From contig NZ_WKEQ01000011.1 in the NCBI RefSeq assembly GCF_021605415.1, forward strand, positions 62,001 through 126,000: 64,000 nucleotides of DNA. Direction: 5' to 3'. The position numbers and the translations under genes were made by a program. The DNA comes from Pseudomonas syringae (GTDB lineage Bacteria > Pseudomonadota > Gammaproteobacteria > Pseudomonadales > Pseudomonadaceae). Below the pieces are notes generated by a model. The model was not told where the DNA came from and searched no databases. It was given only the letters and a program-made list of their open reading frames with translations. Shown here piece by piece: positions 23,612 through 33,128 of this stretch (positions are counted from its first letter, which is position 1; the number at the start of each line of letters is the position of its first letter).

Positions 23612-25033
23612 ATGCCAGTCGGCAATCACCTGCCTCACGGCGAAACCGCTCAGGGCGGTCCGCTCAAACGCGAACTTGGCGAACGGCACATTCGCTTGAT
23701 GGCGCTCGGCGCCTGCATCGGTGTCGGTCTGTTTCTCGGGTCGGCCAAGGCTATCGAGATGGCCGGTCCGGCGATCATGCTTTCCTACATCATCGGCGGT
23801 CTGGCGATTCTGGTGATCATGCGTGCCCTCGGCGAAATGGCCGTGCACAACCCGGTCGCCGGCTCTTTCAGCCGCTATGCGCAAGACTATCTCGGCCCAT
23901 TAGCGGGCTTTCTCACCGGCTGGAATTACTGGTTTCTGTGGCTGGTCACTTGCGTCGCGGAAATCACCGCCGTTGCCGTGTACATGGGCATCTGGTTTCC
24001 CGATGTGCCCCGCTGGATCTGGGCCCTCGCGGCGCTGATCAGCATGGGCTCGATCAACCTGATCGCCGTGAAAGCCTTCGGCGAGTTCGAGTTCTGGTTC
24101 GCCCTGATCAAGATTGTCACCATCATCGCCATGGTACTCGGCGGCGTCGGCATCATTGCGTTCGGCTTTGGCAATGACGGCGTGGCGCTGGGCATTTCCA
24201 ATCTGTGGATCCATGGCGGCTTCATGCCCAACGGTGTGCAAGGCGTGTTGATGTCGCTGCAAATGGTGATGTTCGCCTACCTCGGTGTCGAAATGATCGG
24301 CCTGACCGCCGGTGAAGCGAAGAACCCGCAGAAGACCATCCCCAGCGCCATCGGCTCGGTGTTCTGGCGGATTCTGCTGTTCTACGTTGGTGCGCTGTTC
24401 GTGATCCTGTCGATTTACCCGTGGAACGAAATCGGCACTCAAGGCAGTCCTTTCGTAATGACTTTCGAACGCCTGGGCATCAAGACCGCCGCCGGCATCA
24501 TCAATTTCGTCGTCATCACCGCCGCGCTGTCGTCGTGCAACGGCGGCATCTTCAGCACCGGGCGCATGCTTTATAGCCTGGCGCAGAACGGTCAGGCCCC
24601 CGCCGGTTTCGCCAAGACGTCGAGCAACGGCGTGCCGCGTCGCGCCTTGTTGCTGTCGATCGGCGCGTTGCTGCTCGGCGTGTTGCTCAACTATCTGGTG
24701 CCGGAAAAGGTCTTCGTCTGGGTGACGGCCATCGCGACGTTCGGCGCGATCTGGACCTGGGTGATGATCCTGCTGGCGCAGCTGAAATTCCGTAAGGGTT
24801 TGAGTGCCAGCGAACGTGCTGCACTGAAATATAAAATGTGGTTGTACCCGGTCAGTTCGTATCTGGCGCTGGGGTTTCTGGTGCTGGTCGTCGGCCTGAT
24901 GGCGTACTTCCCGGACACCCGTGTGGCGCTGTATATCGGGCCTGCGTTCCTGGTGCTGCTGACCGTGTTGTTTTATGTGTTCAAGTTGCAGCCCAACGAG
25001 GCGTCGCACGGTGTGGTGCGTTCTGCTTCTTGA
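23612..25033 (+). CDS. APC-family amino acid permease (ProY-like)
   Basis: A proton-coupled inner-membrane importer with twelve predicted helices, 473 residues from the ATG at 23612 (GACGAGG ribosome site ~10 bases upstream). The amino acid transporter signature near the N-terminus reads LKRELGERHIRLMALGACIGVGLFLGSA; helix 6 carries the FAYLGVEMIGLTAGEA motif. Within the family it most resembles proline/aromatic permeases of the ProY type, but substrate cannot be fixed from sequence. It ends with its own terminator. Confidence 0.9.
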   Translation: MPVGNHLPHGETAQGGPLKRELGERHIRLMALGACIGVGLFLGSAKAIEMAGPAIMLSYIIGGLAILVIMRALGEMAVHNPVAGSFSRYAQDYLGPLAGFLTGWNYWFLWLVTCVAEITAVAVYMGIWFPDVPRWIWALAALISMGSINLIAVKAFGEFEFWFALIKIVTIIAMVLGGVGIIAFGFGNDGVALGISNLWIHGGFMPNGVQGVLMSLQMVMFAYLGVEMIGLTAGEAKNPQKTIPSAIGSVFWRILLFYVGALFVILSIYPWNEIGTQGSPFVMTFERLGIKTAAGIINFVVITAALSSCNGGIFSTGRMLYSLAQNGQAPAGFAKTSSNGVPRRALLLSIGALLLGVLLNYLVPEKVFVWVTAIATFGAIWTWVMILLAQLKFRKGLSASERAALKYKMWLYPVSSYLALGFLVLVVGLMAYFPDTRVALYIGPAFLVLLTVLFYVFKLQPNEASHGVVRSAS

Positions 25034-25053
25034 GAGTGATGTTTGAAAGCGAG

Positions 25054-25084
25054 AGCCCCGGTCGGTTGATCGGGGTTTTTTTTT
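25054..25084 (+). terminator. Rho-independent terminator of the permease gene
   Basis: GCCCCG, a ten-base loop, CGGGGT, then nine T, starting ~20 bases after the stop. Confidence 0.9.
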
Positions 25085-25085
25085 A

Positions 25086-25172
25086 AGATCAAAAAATCGC
25101 AGCGTTCCGCAGCTTCTGTAGGGGGCTGCATTTTGACTGTAGGAATTGCCGGAGGCTGCGATCCTTAGATCG
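25086..25172. repeat. Degenerate AAAAGATCGCAGC inverted repeat
   Basis: GATCAAAAAATCGCAGCGTT and the inverted GGCTGCGATCCTTAGATC arm flank two TGTAGG cores. It is a weakened member of the third repeat family of this window. Confidence 0.65.
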
Positions 25173-25278
25173 TTGACCACTGGTCTGAAAGCCCCGCATA
25201 CGGCGATTTCTGGCGCATCGTCATCTTCCAGGTTTCATCAACGCAGTTTCCAGCGCAGCAGTGAACAGAGGCGCAGGT

Positions 25279-26772
25279 ATGAGGATGAGCGATTTTCTCG
25301 TTCGAGAACTCGGCCGCCGTCAGGTTGCGCTGTTTTTTCTGCTCGCGACCACGCTCTTTGTCCTGCCAATCATTTTCGCGGACTTCCCGTACATCGATGA
25401 CAACTGGCGTGCGCTGGCCGCCGGCAACAGTTGGGCCGGCCAGGGGCGGTTGTTCGCCGACTGGTTTTACCAGGCGCTGACCTTTACCGGTGGTGCGCCG
25501 AACATCTTTCCGCTGCCATTGCTGTTGGTCACCGGGATCATCAGTCTGGCGCTCACCCGCCTGACGTTTCACTACTTCCCCGAGCCGACGCTGGCCTGTT
25601 GTCTGGTGGTATTGCCGCTCTGGTATAACCCGTTCCTGCTGCAAAATCTGTCGTATCAATACGACGGCCCCAGCATGGCGCTGAGTCTGGTTGCTGTCGT
25701 CTACGCGATGACGTTTTGTGGCTCCGGCCGGGTGCAGCGCTGGGTGGTTCCGGCGTTGCTGATCGCGCTGGCGTTGGGGCTCTATCAGATCAGTCTCAAC
25801 GTCTTTCTCGGCTTATCTTGCGTGGAAGTCGTCAGGGCAGTCGAACGGCGCCTGTCATGGACGGTTGTTGGCAGAATGCTTGGCTTGAAACTGGCTCAAC
25901 TGGCGCTGGGGATATTCATCTACGGCATCACTGCGTATCCGTACATGCAACCGCAACGGCAGGCGCTGCTGGATTGGACGGCCGAGCCGCTGCTGCAGAT
26001 CAGCATCAACATAGGGCGAGTGCTGGAGAAAACCACACTGCTATTCCACGGTGGTTACGCGGGCGTTTCAGCAGTGTTGATGCTTTGTGCGCTGATCGGC
26101 GGTGCAAAGCTAGGACGATCGAATACCGGACGCTGGAAAAGCTTCGTCCCCGGTCTGATCTGCTTGCTGGCGCTGGGAACACTGGTGCTGCTGGTGCCGG
26201 GCATGTCCCTGTTTTTTCGCGATTTCAACGAAGGCGCCCGTACCCTGATGGGGTTTGGCGTGTTGCTAGTTCTGCTTTTCTATCTTGCTTTTTTTGCGCT
26301 GGCCTCGATGCATCGACGAATGCCGTTGCTGCTGGCGATCCCGCTATTGGCGATGCTTTCGCTGTCCTTCGCTTATGGCCGGGTGCTGTCGATGCAGAAA
26401 ACCATCGCCGACAACGCCCTGTTCAGCCTGAGCCACGACATTTCCGCTTACCGCGAATTGCGAGAAGCCAAGCGGATTTATCTGGCGGTGACCTATTCTG
26501 ATCATTGGCTGACGAGTGCTGCCGGGTCGTTCCAGCGCTTGCCGGTGTTGCGTTATTTGCTCAATGTCGACTATTTCATGCTCGCCGAAAATTTGCCGGC
26601 CGCCGGAATCACCAACGTCGTCGCCGAGCGCGAGCGGCGCAATGCCACTCACGTGGGTTATCAGGGCTTTCCACCGCTGCTGGAAACGCAGTACTACCGG
26701 ATTTACCTGATCGGCGATTACGGATTCATCGTCATGAAAGAGCCGCCGCGCAATAGAATTCTGCGCTGGTAA
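25279..26772 (+). CDS. GtrII-type glucosyltransferase, first copy
   Basis: A 497-residue polytopic membrane protein with ~11 helices. The periplasmic loop after helix 1 has the conserved acidic motif PYIDDNWR; further family marks are [27 protein letters not shown] and the C-terminal soluble part ending YGFIVMKEPP. GtrII proteins add glucose from an undecaprenyl-phosphate donor to O-antigen. No gtrA/gtrB flippase or donor-synthase genes are adjacent. The ATG at 25279 is preferred because GAGG lies seven bases upstream; a GTG at 25261 would add six residues. Base composition is normal for the window. Confidence 0.82.
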   Translation: MRMSDFLVRELGRRQVALFFLLATTLFVLPIIFADFPYIDDNWRALAAGNSWAGQGRLFADWFYQALTFTGGAPNIFPLPLLLVTGIISLALTRLTFHYFPEPTLACCLVVLPLWYNPFLLQNLSYQYDGPSMALSLVAVVYAMTFCGSGRVQRWVVPALLIALALGLYQISLNVFLGLSCVEVVRAVERRLSWTVVGRMLGLKLAQLALGIFIYGITAYPYMQPQRQALLDWTAEPLLQISINIGRVLEKTTLLFHGGYAGVSAVLMLCALIGGAKLGRSNTGRWKSFVPGLICLLALGTLVLLVPGMSLFFRDFNEGARTLMGFGVLLVLLFYLAFFALASMHRRMPLLLAIPLLAMLSLSFAYGRVLSMQKTIADNALFSLSHDISAYRELREAKRIYLAVTYSDHWLTSAAGSFQRLPVLRYLLNVDYFMLAENLPAAGITNVVAERERRNATHVGYQGFPPLLETQYYRIYLIGDYGFIVMKEPPRNRILRW

Positions 26773-26886
26773 CAGACTTGACCGCTCGTCGGATACACCC
26801 CTTGACCTGTTATTTCTGTCAGTAGACCCACCCATCGGCATGACTTAGGTTGGAAGTCGGTGATGGTTTAGTCGAAAGCGTGACAT

Positions 26887-28419
26887 ATGACAAAAGTAAC
26901 GGCTACTTATAACAGGGAAAGTAAAAATTTTCTTGGCCGGCCGTGGAGCCCGCTAGAGATTTATGTTTTCTTTCAGTTGATGACTATCTTGCATATAGTT
27001 CCGATTTTACTCGCTGACTACCCCTATAACGACGATGTGGGTCGTGGGATCTTTGGTATACAGGGCTGGGCGAGGGACGGACGACCTTTTGCAGATTTGC
27101 TGTATATCGTCCTGACATTTTCGACGTCGATGACCAATATCTTTCCATTACCTTTACTCATTGCAACCGTGGCTATGTCTTTCGCATTGCGAAGACTGGT
27201 GACGCATTATTTTTCGAGAGCGGGATTTATTGAATGTCTCGTAGTCTTGCCGTTATGGTGCAATCCTTTTTTTTTGCAAAATCTTTCTTATCAGTATGAT
27301 GGGCCAAGTATGGTGTTTGGCCTTGTTGCCGTCATCTACGCGGTTACGATAAAAGGCGTCCATGCAGGTTGGTGCGTCGCGTTTTCAGCAATATTGATCG
27401 CGGTCGCACTTTCGTTTTATCAAATCTGCCTGAATGTTTTTATTGGTCTAGCGTGTGTCGAAATTATTCATTGTATTTCTTCAGGAGTGAGTTTACGTAC
27501 CATCCTTAATACCGTCCAACTCTGTATAGCTCATTTGATAAGCGGTCTTTTCGTATATTACCTCACGGCGTATCAACTTATTGGCGGTGACCGTCAGGGG
27601 TTTGTCGAACCTGATAGTTCAGGTGTCAATCAAATACTGATACGCATTATTTCCATCACCGATAACATTTTTCTTGTGTTTACTGCTGGCAACGCCTGGA
27701 TGTTTTTATCGCTAGCTATGGTGGCGATTTCTAGTTTTATATTGGTTGGATATCGGGTCGCTATTCGACAAAAAGGTAGCGTGGCTAAGTCGATAACGCT
27801 TGTCGTCTATTTGTGTGCATTGCTTGGGTTGCTGTTAGCGGTTTATGGGATTGATCTTTTCGTGCGGGTCTCTTATCCCGGTGCTAGAAATTTGATGGGT
27901 GTTTCGCCACTTCTGATTTTTTTGATGCTTTTTTGCCGAAAAGGATTGTTGAAGTTAAATCGTCATTTGACTTTTTTTCTAGCCGTTCCATTGTTGTTTA
28001 TGTTGAGTTTTTCTTTTGCTTATGGGCGAGTGATGTTAGCTAAAAAGCAATTTGAGTGGGTGGTTATTCAAAGCTTGAGTTATGACGTCATGGGCCATGC
28101 TCGTCTTCGGGAACTGGAGACTATCTATTTGGTGGCCGACGTTAGTTATCTTTGGATTCCGGGGGCGCAGCGAACGTTGAAAAATAACCCGGCAATAGCC
28201 TTTATTCTTGGATTGGATTTTGTGTTACTGCCTGAAAGTGTGCGGGCAGCGGGATTAACAAACGTGGTGGGCGTCTACAATTACAAACACGATTTTACTG
28301 TTTGCAGTGATTGTCAGCGGTCGCTTAGTAGCCGATATTACGACATCTATGTGTCGGAGAAAACTGGCTATGTTGTAATGAAGCGATGGACAGAGATGAA
28401 AGATTACGATTATCGCTGA
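26887..28419 (+). CDS. GtrII-type glucosyltransferase, second A/T-rich copy
   Basis: A 510-residue paralogue of the preceding gene with the same topology and landmarks: [10 protein letters not shown] in the first loop, [38 protein letters not shown] and GYVVMKRW at the end. Its codons are strikingly A/T-ending compared with the first copy and with all neighbours, and no strong ribosome site precedes the ATG. That points to later, independent acquisition by recombination rather than tandem duplication. The acceptor sugar may differ between the copies; that is inference. Confidence 0.8.
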   Translation: MTKVTATYNRESKNFLGRPWSPLEIYVFFQLMTILHIVPILLADYPYNDDVGRGIFGIQGWARDGRPFADLLYIVLTFSTSMTNIFPLPLLIATVAMSFALRRLVTHYFSRAGFIECLVVLPLWCNPFFLQNLSYQYDGPSMVFGLVAVIYAVTIKGVHAGWCVAFSAILIAVALSFYQICLNVFIGLACVEIIHCISSGVSLRTILNTVQLCIAHLISGLFVYYLTAYQLIGGDRQGFVEPDSSGVNQILIRIISITDNIFLVFTAGNAWMFLSLAMVAISSFILVGYRVAIRQKGSVAKSITLVVYLCALLGLLLAVYGIDLFVRVSYPGARNLMGVSPLLIFLMLFCRKGLLKLNRHLTFFLAVPLLFMLSFSFAYGRVMLAKKQFEWVVIQSLSYDVMGHARLRELETIYLVADVSYLWIPGAQRTLKNNPAIAFILGLDFVLLPESVRAAGLTNVVGVYNYKHDFTVCSDCQRSLSSRYYDIYVSEKTGYVVMKRWTEMKDYDYR

Positions 28420-28454
28420 ACATCGCTTCCGTTAGAAAAAAGCAATAATTACGA

Positions 28455-30074
28455 CTAAGCCGCCGCAATCTCCTGCGGCTCAAAACTGTCCGCCCGCGCC
28501 ATCTGCCACATCCGCGAATAGAACGCGCCATTCACTTCCCCGGTGAGCAATTCCCCCGGTTTCAAAAACACATGCAGTTGCGAGAACAGTTTGATCTCGG
28601 TCGCCGACATGCGTCGAACCAGGTGCTTGGCCGACAGTTGCGAGGGGTGATCGAGGCCGGCGGCGGCGAGCATTTCGGCCAACGCTTTGAGCGTATTGCG
28701 GTGGAAGCTGAAGACGCGCTGAGCCTTGTCCGGGACGACGAGGGCGCGTTGGCGCAAGGTGTCCTGAGTTGCTACACCGGTCGGGCATTTGTTGGTGTGA
28801 CAAGACTGCGACTGGATGCAGCCGATGGCGAACATGAAGCCGCGCGCCGAGTTGGCCCAGTCAGCGCCGATGGCCAGGACGCTGGCGATGTCGAAGGCGC
28901 TGACGATTTTGCCGCTGGCGCCGAGTTTGATCTTGTCGCGCAGGTTAAGGCCGACCAGGGTGTTATGCACGAACAGCAGGCCTTCACGCAGCGGTACGCC
29001 GATGTGGTCGGTGAATTCCACCGGTGCGGCGCCGGTGCCACCTTCCTTGCCATCGACGACGATGAAGTCCGGGAGGATGCCGGTCTCCAGCATGGCTTTG
29101 GCGATGCCCATGAACTCCCATGGATGGCCGAGGCAGAACTTGAAACCCACCGGTTTGCCGCCGGACAGCTCACGCAGTTGCTGGATGAAGTGCATCAATT
29201 CGATGGGCGTGGAAAAGGCGCTGTGGCGTGACGGCGAGATGCAGTCTTCGCCCATCATGATGCCGCGCGTGTCGGCAATTTCCTGGGTGACTTTGTGCTT
29301 GGGCAGAATGCCGCCGTGACCAGGTTTGGCGCCCTGGCTCATTTTGATTTCGATCATCCGCACTTGCGGGGTCTGGGCCTGGGCGGCGAAGCGTTCCGGG
29401 TCGAAACGACCGTCGCTGGTGCGGCAACCGAAATAACCGCTGCCCAGTTCCCAAGTGAGATCACCACCGTGCTCGCGGTGATACGCGCTGATGCTGCCTT
29501 CACCGGTGTCGTGGGCAAAATTGCCGAGTTTCGCACCCTGGTTCAATGCCCGGATGGCGTTGGCGCTGAGCGAGCCGAAACTCATGGCTGAAATGTTGAA
29601 CACTGACGCCGAGTACGGTTGGGTGCATTGCGGGCCGCCGACGGTGACACGGAAACTGCTCGGGTCGCTCAACGGCGCCGGGCGCATCGAGTGGCCGATG
29701 AACTCGAAACCGGACTGATAAACGTCAATCAGGGTGCCGAAAGGCTTGTCGGCGGTTTCGTTTTTCGCTCGCGAATACACCAGCGAACGCTGGGCCCGGG
29801 AGAAGGGCAGGGCATCGCTGTCGGATTCGAGCAGGTATTGACGGATTTCCGGGCGGATGGCTTCGACCAGATAACGGATGTTGCCCAGAATCGGATAGTT
29901 GCGGCGCACCGCATGAGGACTTTGCAGCAGGTCGAAAATACCGATCAGGCTCAACACGCCGGTGACAGCAGTGATCGGCCAGAGCCAGTCGTGTTCGAGG
30001 AAAGGCAGGCTGGCGAGGGTGAACATCACGCAGACGGCAAAGAAGGCGTAACGGCTCAGGAGGGACAGGCTCAT
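28455..30074 (-). CDS. FMN-binding glutamate-synthase-family protein
   Basis: A 539-residue protein made of one or two N-terminal membrane helices (residues ~5-50) plus the GltS-like TIM barrel of the large glutamate synthase subunit. Landmarks: ISAMSFGSLSANAIRALN, GEGSISAYHREHGGDLTWELG, KMSQGAKPGHGGILP, VVDGKEGGTGAAPVEF (FMN/2-oxoglutarate site), and a Cys cluster SQSCHTNKCPTGVATQD matching the 3Fe-4S region. The glutaminase and NADPH domains are absent, so it is not a complete GOGAT; the physiological reaction is unknown. It stands alone with its own promoter region. Confidence 0.88.
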   Translation of the reverse strand: MSLSLLSRYAFFAVCVMFTLASLPFLEHDWLWPITAVTGVLSLIGIFDLLQSPHAVRRNYPILGNIRYLVEAIRPEIRQYLLESDSDALPFSRAQRSLVYSRAKNETADKPFGTLIDVYQSGFEFIGHSMRPAPLSDPSSFRVTVGGPQCTQPYSASVFNISAMSFGSLSANAIRALNQGAKLGNFAHDTGEGSISAYHREHGGDLTWELGSGYFGCRTSDGRFDPERFAAQAQTPQVRMIEIKMSQGAKPGHGGILPKHKVTQEIADTRGIMMGEDCISPSRHSAFSTPIELMHFIQQLRELSGGKPVGFKFCLGHPWEFMGIAKAMLETGILPDFIVVDGKEGGTGAAPVEFTDHIGVPLREGLLFVHNTLVGLNLRDKIKLGASGKIVSAFDIASVLAIGADWANSARGFMFAIGCIQSQSCHTNKCPTGVATQDTLRQRALVVPDKAQRVFSFHRNTLKALAEMLAAAGLDHPSQLSAKHLVRRMSATEIKLFSQLHVFLKPGELLTGEVNGAFYSRMWQMARADSFEPQEIAAA

Positions 30075-30101
30075 ACGGTTTCCTTGGTTCGGACTGTTTT
30101 G

Positions 30102-30191
30102 TGTAGGAGCCGAGCTTGCTCGCGATAGCGGTTTGTCTTTCAGCTATTGGCTGCCTGACCAGATGCTGTCGCGAGCAAGCTCGGTGCCTAC
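30102..30191. repeat. REP doublet, TGTAGGAGC...GCTTGCTCGCG variant
   Basis: TGTAGGAGCCGAGCTTGCTC and the inverted GTCGCGAGCAAGCTCGGTGC arm are separated by ~45 bases in the divergent region between the flavoprotein and Nudix genes. A solitary AAAAGATCGCAGC half-element follows at ~30288-30318. Confidence 0.75.
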
Positions 30192-30365
30192 GGGATTTCT
30201 GGAAGCGAAGCATACGCCTGTTGATTGATCCCCTCACTCATACCTTCCGGTGCGTCGTGCCAACCAAGGGGAGCAGATCGACAGGCAAAAGATCGCAGCC
30301 TCGTTTTACTCGACAGCGGCTACAGGGGTTTGGGATGCTTGGTGTTTTTCGTCAGGTCTTTTGTT

Positions 30366-30785
30366 ATGTCGACTGTTCCGCTGATTCGTATCGCCGCTGC
30401 TTTGTTGATTCGCGCTGACGGTCAGACCTTGCTGGTGCGCAAGCGCGGCACCACGGCGTTCATGCAACCGGGGGGCAAGATCGAGGCTCACGAGCAACCT
30501 GTCCACGCGTTGGCCCGAGAGCTGGAAGAAGAGTTGGGACTGATCATCGACCCGACACGAGCGACGTTCCTCGGCCAATTTTCCGCACCCGCCGCCAACG
30601 AGCCGGGACACGTCGTACAGGCGGACATCTTTCTACTGACCCTCGATGTCGATGTCACCCCGGCCGCCGAAATCGACGAGGTGATGTGGATCGATCCGGC
30701 GACTGTCGGCGATGTCGTGCTGGCGCCATTGACACGCGACCTGATCCTGCCGTTTTATCGAGCCTCGCTGACGGCCATCGCCTGA
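30366..30785 (+). CDS. Nudix hydrolase
   Basis: A 139-residue pyrophosphohydrolase. The Nudix box is complete, running from GGKIEAHEQPVHALARELEE to ELGL, matching G-x5-E-x7-R-E-x2-E-E-x-G-hydrophobic. The start at 30366 gives MSTVPLIRIAAALLI, a standard first strand; a longer frame reaches into the repeat region and is less likely. Substrate is not predictable. The LysE and GNAT genes follow closely on the same strand and may share its transcript. Confidence 0.85.
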   Translation: MSTVPLIRIAAALLIRADGQTLLVRKRGTTAFMQPGGKIEAHEQPVHALARELEEELGLIIDPTRATFLGQFSAPAANEPGHVVQADIFLLTLDVDVTPAAEIDEVMWIDPATVGDVVLAPLTRDLILPFYRASLTAIA

Positions 30786-30807
30786 ACGTCACACAAGGAT
30801 TTCGCCC

Positions 30808-31446
30808 ATGGTTCCTCTGCCGGACTTGCTGATCTTCGCCGTCGCCGCGTTGCTGACGGTGCTGACGCCTGGGCCGAACATGATTTACCTGATCTCCCGT
30901 TCGATCTGTCAGGGGCGCAAGGCCGGGGTCACGTCGTTGCTGGGCGTGGTCGCCGGTTTTTTTGTGCATGTATTCGCAGCGGCGGCGGGGCTGACGGCGG
31001 TTTTTCTCGCCGTGCCCATGGCTTACGAAGTGCTCAAATGGGCCGGTGCGTTGTACTTGCTATGGCTGGCCTGGCAAGCGGTCAGGCCGGGTGCCCGCTC
31101 GCCGTTCGAAGCACAGCGATTGCCGCCGGACTCGTCGCGAAAGCTGATCACCATGGGTTTTCTGACCAGTGCGCTGAACCCGAAAATCGCTGTTTTCTAT
31201 CTCTCGGTTTTTCCACAGTTCATCAGCCCTGAACACGGCTCGGTGTTCATGCAGAGCCTGATCCTTGGCCTGACCCAGATCAGCGTCAGTTTCTGCGTCA
31301 ATCTGCTTATTGCCCTGTTCGCGGCGGGGATTGCGTCGTGGTTCGTGCACAACCCGACCTGGCTGGCGGTGCAGCGTTATTTCATGGGCTTCGTGCTTGG
31401 TGGCCTGGCATTGCGCCTGATGCTTGAACCGCGGCGAGCGGCATGA
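30808..31446 (+). CDS. LysE/RhtB-family amino acid exporter
   Basis: A 212-residue inner-membrane protein with six helices. The LysE signature TPGPNMIYLISRSICQGRKAG opens the protein, followed by AGALYLLWLAWQAVR and ALNPKIAVFYLSVFPQF. Members export amino acids or homoserine lactones; the substrate here is unknown. Its stop overlaps the start of the GNAT gene by 4 bases. Confidence 0.9.
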   Translation: MVPLPDLLIFAVAALLTVLTPGPNMIYLISRSICQGRKAGVTSLLGVVAGFFVHVFAAAAGLTAVFLAVPMAYEVLKWAGALYLLWLAWQAVRPGARSPFEAQRLPPDSSRKLITMGFLTSALNPKIAVFYLSVFPQFISPEHGSVFMQSLILGLTQISVSFCVNLLIALFAAGIASWFVHNPTWLAVQRYFMGFVLGGLALRLMLEPRRAA

Positions 31447-31946
31447 CCATGTGGATCGAGCGGCTGGATGCCAGCCATGCCTTGGCCTATCGAGCACTGA
31501 TGCTTGAGGCCTACGACCGCCATCCGCAAGCGTTTACCTCGAGCGTCCGTGAACGCGCGGCCATGCCGCTGGCATGGTGGGAAGGGCGGCTGACCAGCAA
31601 ATTTGATGTCGTGCTCGGTGCCTTCGACGCTGGCCGGTTGGGCGGTATCGTCGGTCTGGCCTTCGAGCCACGGGAGAAGGCACGGCACAAGGCGACGCTG
31701 TTCGGTATGTACGTGTCAGCCGATTTTCGTCAGCAAGGGATGGGCCATCAACTGGTGCACAAAGCCCTGGACGAGGCCCGCGATCATCCGGCGCTGAAGG
31801 TTGTTCAACTGACGGTTACCGCCGGCAATGATGCGGCGTTCAAGCTGTACCAGCGTTGCGGCTTCGTTCAGTTTGGGCTGGAACCGCTGGCGGTGCGGGT
31901 GGGCGAGGATTATTTCGACAAGATTCATATGTGGCGGGAGATTTGA
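31443..31946 (+). CDS. GNAT-family N-acetyltransferase
   Basis: A 167-residue acetyl-CoA-dependent acetyltransferase. Motif A is FGMYVSADFRQQGMGHQLVHKAL (Q/R-x-x-G-x-G/A), with motif B NDAAFKLYQRCGFVQFG, both canonical. Translation is coupled to the LysE exporter by a 4-base ATGA overlap, so the pair may detoxify or export one compound class; this is inference. A strong hairpin starts at its stop codon. Confidence 0.88.
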   Translation: MTMWIERLDASHALAYRALMLEAYDRHPQAFTSSVRERAAMPLAWWEGRLTSKFDVVLGAFDAGRLGGIVGLAFEPREKARHKATLFGMYVSADFRQQGMGHQLVHKALDEARDHPALKVVQLTVTAGNDAAFKLYQRCGFVQFGLEPLAVRVGEDYFDKIHMWREI

Positions 31947-31996
31947 AAAAGATCGCGGCGAACCCTGTAGGCGCCGCCGAAAAGCCGCGATCTTTT
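31946..31996. terminator. Bidirectional hairpin (repeat-derived) between GNAT gene and metR
   Basis: AAAAGATCGCGGC pairs with GCCGCGATCTTTT over 13 bp across ~24 bases. It ends in TTTT on each strand and lies between convergent genes. It is built from the AAAAGATCGC(A/G)GC repeat family, so an extragenic repeat appears to serve as terminator. Confidence 0.65.
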
Positions 31997-32006
31997 GATC
32001 TGATTA

Positions 32007-32936
32007 TCAGCGCACCGCGCTGACCCCATCCAGCGTTGAAAACGACGTGTCCTTGGCCGTCAGCAGAAAATCGCGCATGTACGGCGCGTCCAGCATGTCG
32101 GCGCGGATCCCGGCGTATAGCGTGGCGAACAGGCCTTTTTCGCCCAGACGCTTGCCCTTCACGTAACCCCGCGCACTGTATTCATGCAGCGCCCAATGCG
32201 GCATGCCGCAGACGCCACGGCCGCTCGCCACCAATTGCATCATCATCACCGTCAGTTCCGAGGTGCGCACCTGTGCCGGTTCAATGTCGGCCGGTTCGAG
32301 GAAGCGGGTGAAGATGTCCAGCCGATCTCGCTCCACCGGATACGTGATCAGGGTTTCGCTCAGCAGATCTTCGGGGACGATGTAGGGTTTGCTCGCCAGC
32401 GCATGCTGGTTGGCGACCGCCAGCATGGCTTCGTAAGTGAACAGCGGTACGTAAGTGATGCCGGCGATTTCCAGTGGATCGGACGTTACCACCAGATCCA
32501 GATCGCCGCGGGCCAGGGCCGGCAGCGGAGCAAACGAGAAGCCTGAAGCGAGATCGAGTTCGACTTCGGGCCAGGCGTCGCGGAACTGGTCGATGGTCGG
32601 CATCAGCCATTGGAAACAACTGTGGCATTCGATCGCCATGTGCAAACGCCCGGCGGTGCCTCCGGCAAGACGACTGATGTCTCGTTCGGCGGCACGCAGC
32701 AGCGGCAAGGTCGCATCAGCCAGTTGCAGCAGACGCAACCCGGCGCTGGTGAAACGCACCGGTTTGGTCTTGCGCACGAACAGCGGCATGCCCAGCCGTT
32801 CTTCCAGTTCCTTGAACTGATGGGAGAGGGCCGACTGAGTCAGGTGCAACCGGTCGGCGGCATCGACCAGGCTGTCGGCTTCACGCAGGGCATGCAGGGT
32901 TTTCAAATGGCGGATTTCAAGCACTGCAGGCTCCAT
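32007..32936 (-). CDS. metR: LysR-type regulator MetR
   Basis: Homocysteine-responsive activator of methionine biosynthesis genes. Starting at the ATG at 32934-32936 gives 309 residues beginning MEPAVLEIRHLKTLHALRE, the typical MetR start; the open frame runs on to 33035 without family similarity. The winged helix (AADRLHLTQSALSHQFKELEERLG) and effector domain (MAIECHSCFQWLMP, a MetR hallmark) are present. The divergent neighbour is an alpha/beta hydrolase instead of metE. A perfect MetR box lies in the shared upstream region. Confidence 0.92.
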   Translation of the reverse strand: MEPAVLEIRHLKTLHALREADSLVDAADRLHLTQSALSHQFKELEERLGMPLFVRKTKPVRFTSAGLRLLQLADATLPLLRAAERDISRLAGGTAGRLHMAIECHSCFQWLMPTIDQFRDAWPEVELDLASGFSFAPLPALARGDLDLVVTSDPLEIAGITYVPLFTYEAMLAVANQHALASKPYIVPEDLLSETLITYPVERDRLDIFTRFLEPADIEPAQVRTSELTVMMMQLVASGRGVCGMPHWALHEYSARGYVKGKRLGEKGLFATLYAGIRADMLDAPYMRDFLLTAKDTSFSTLDGVSAVR

Positions 32937-33072
32937 GAAAATAACTAAAGGTTGTGACGGTGGCCGTGAGTTTGTCTCATGTTGGCATCGCTGTCGACAA
33001 CGGGTCAACGCCGAGCATCGGTGACCGCTCGGCACTCTTCATCAAACTGTCACGCAACTGTGGCAGCGCGCT

Positions 33073-33085
33073 TGAACAAACTTCA
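33073..33085. promoter_or_regulatory. MetR operator consensus TGAA-N5-TTCA
   Basis: TGAACAAACTTCA fits the published E. coli consensus TGAANN(A/T)NNTTCA exactly. It lies 137 bases upstream of the metR ATG and 44 bases before the hydrolase ATG. Confidence 0.6.
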
Positions 33086-33128
33086 TCAGACTCGCGCTCT
33101 ACTGGGGTTCTGCGTTTCGGTGTTTTTC

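Noticed and set aside
32937..33035. N-terminal extension of MetR
   Set aside because: The extra ~33 codons lack similarity to LysR regulators and run into the divergent promoter region; the MEPAVLEIRHLK start is the family norm.
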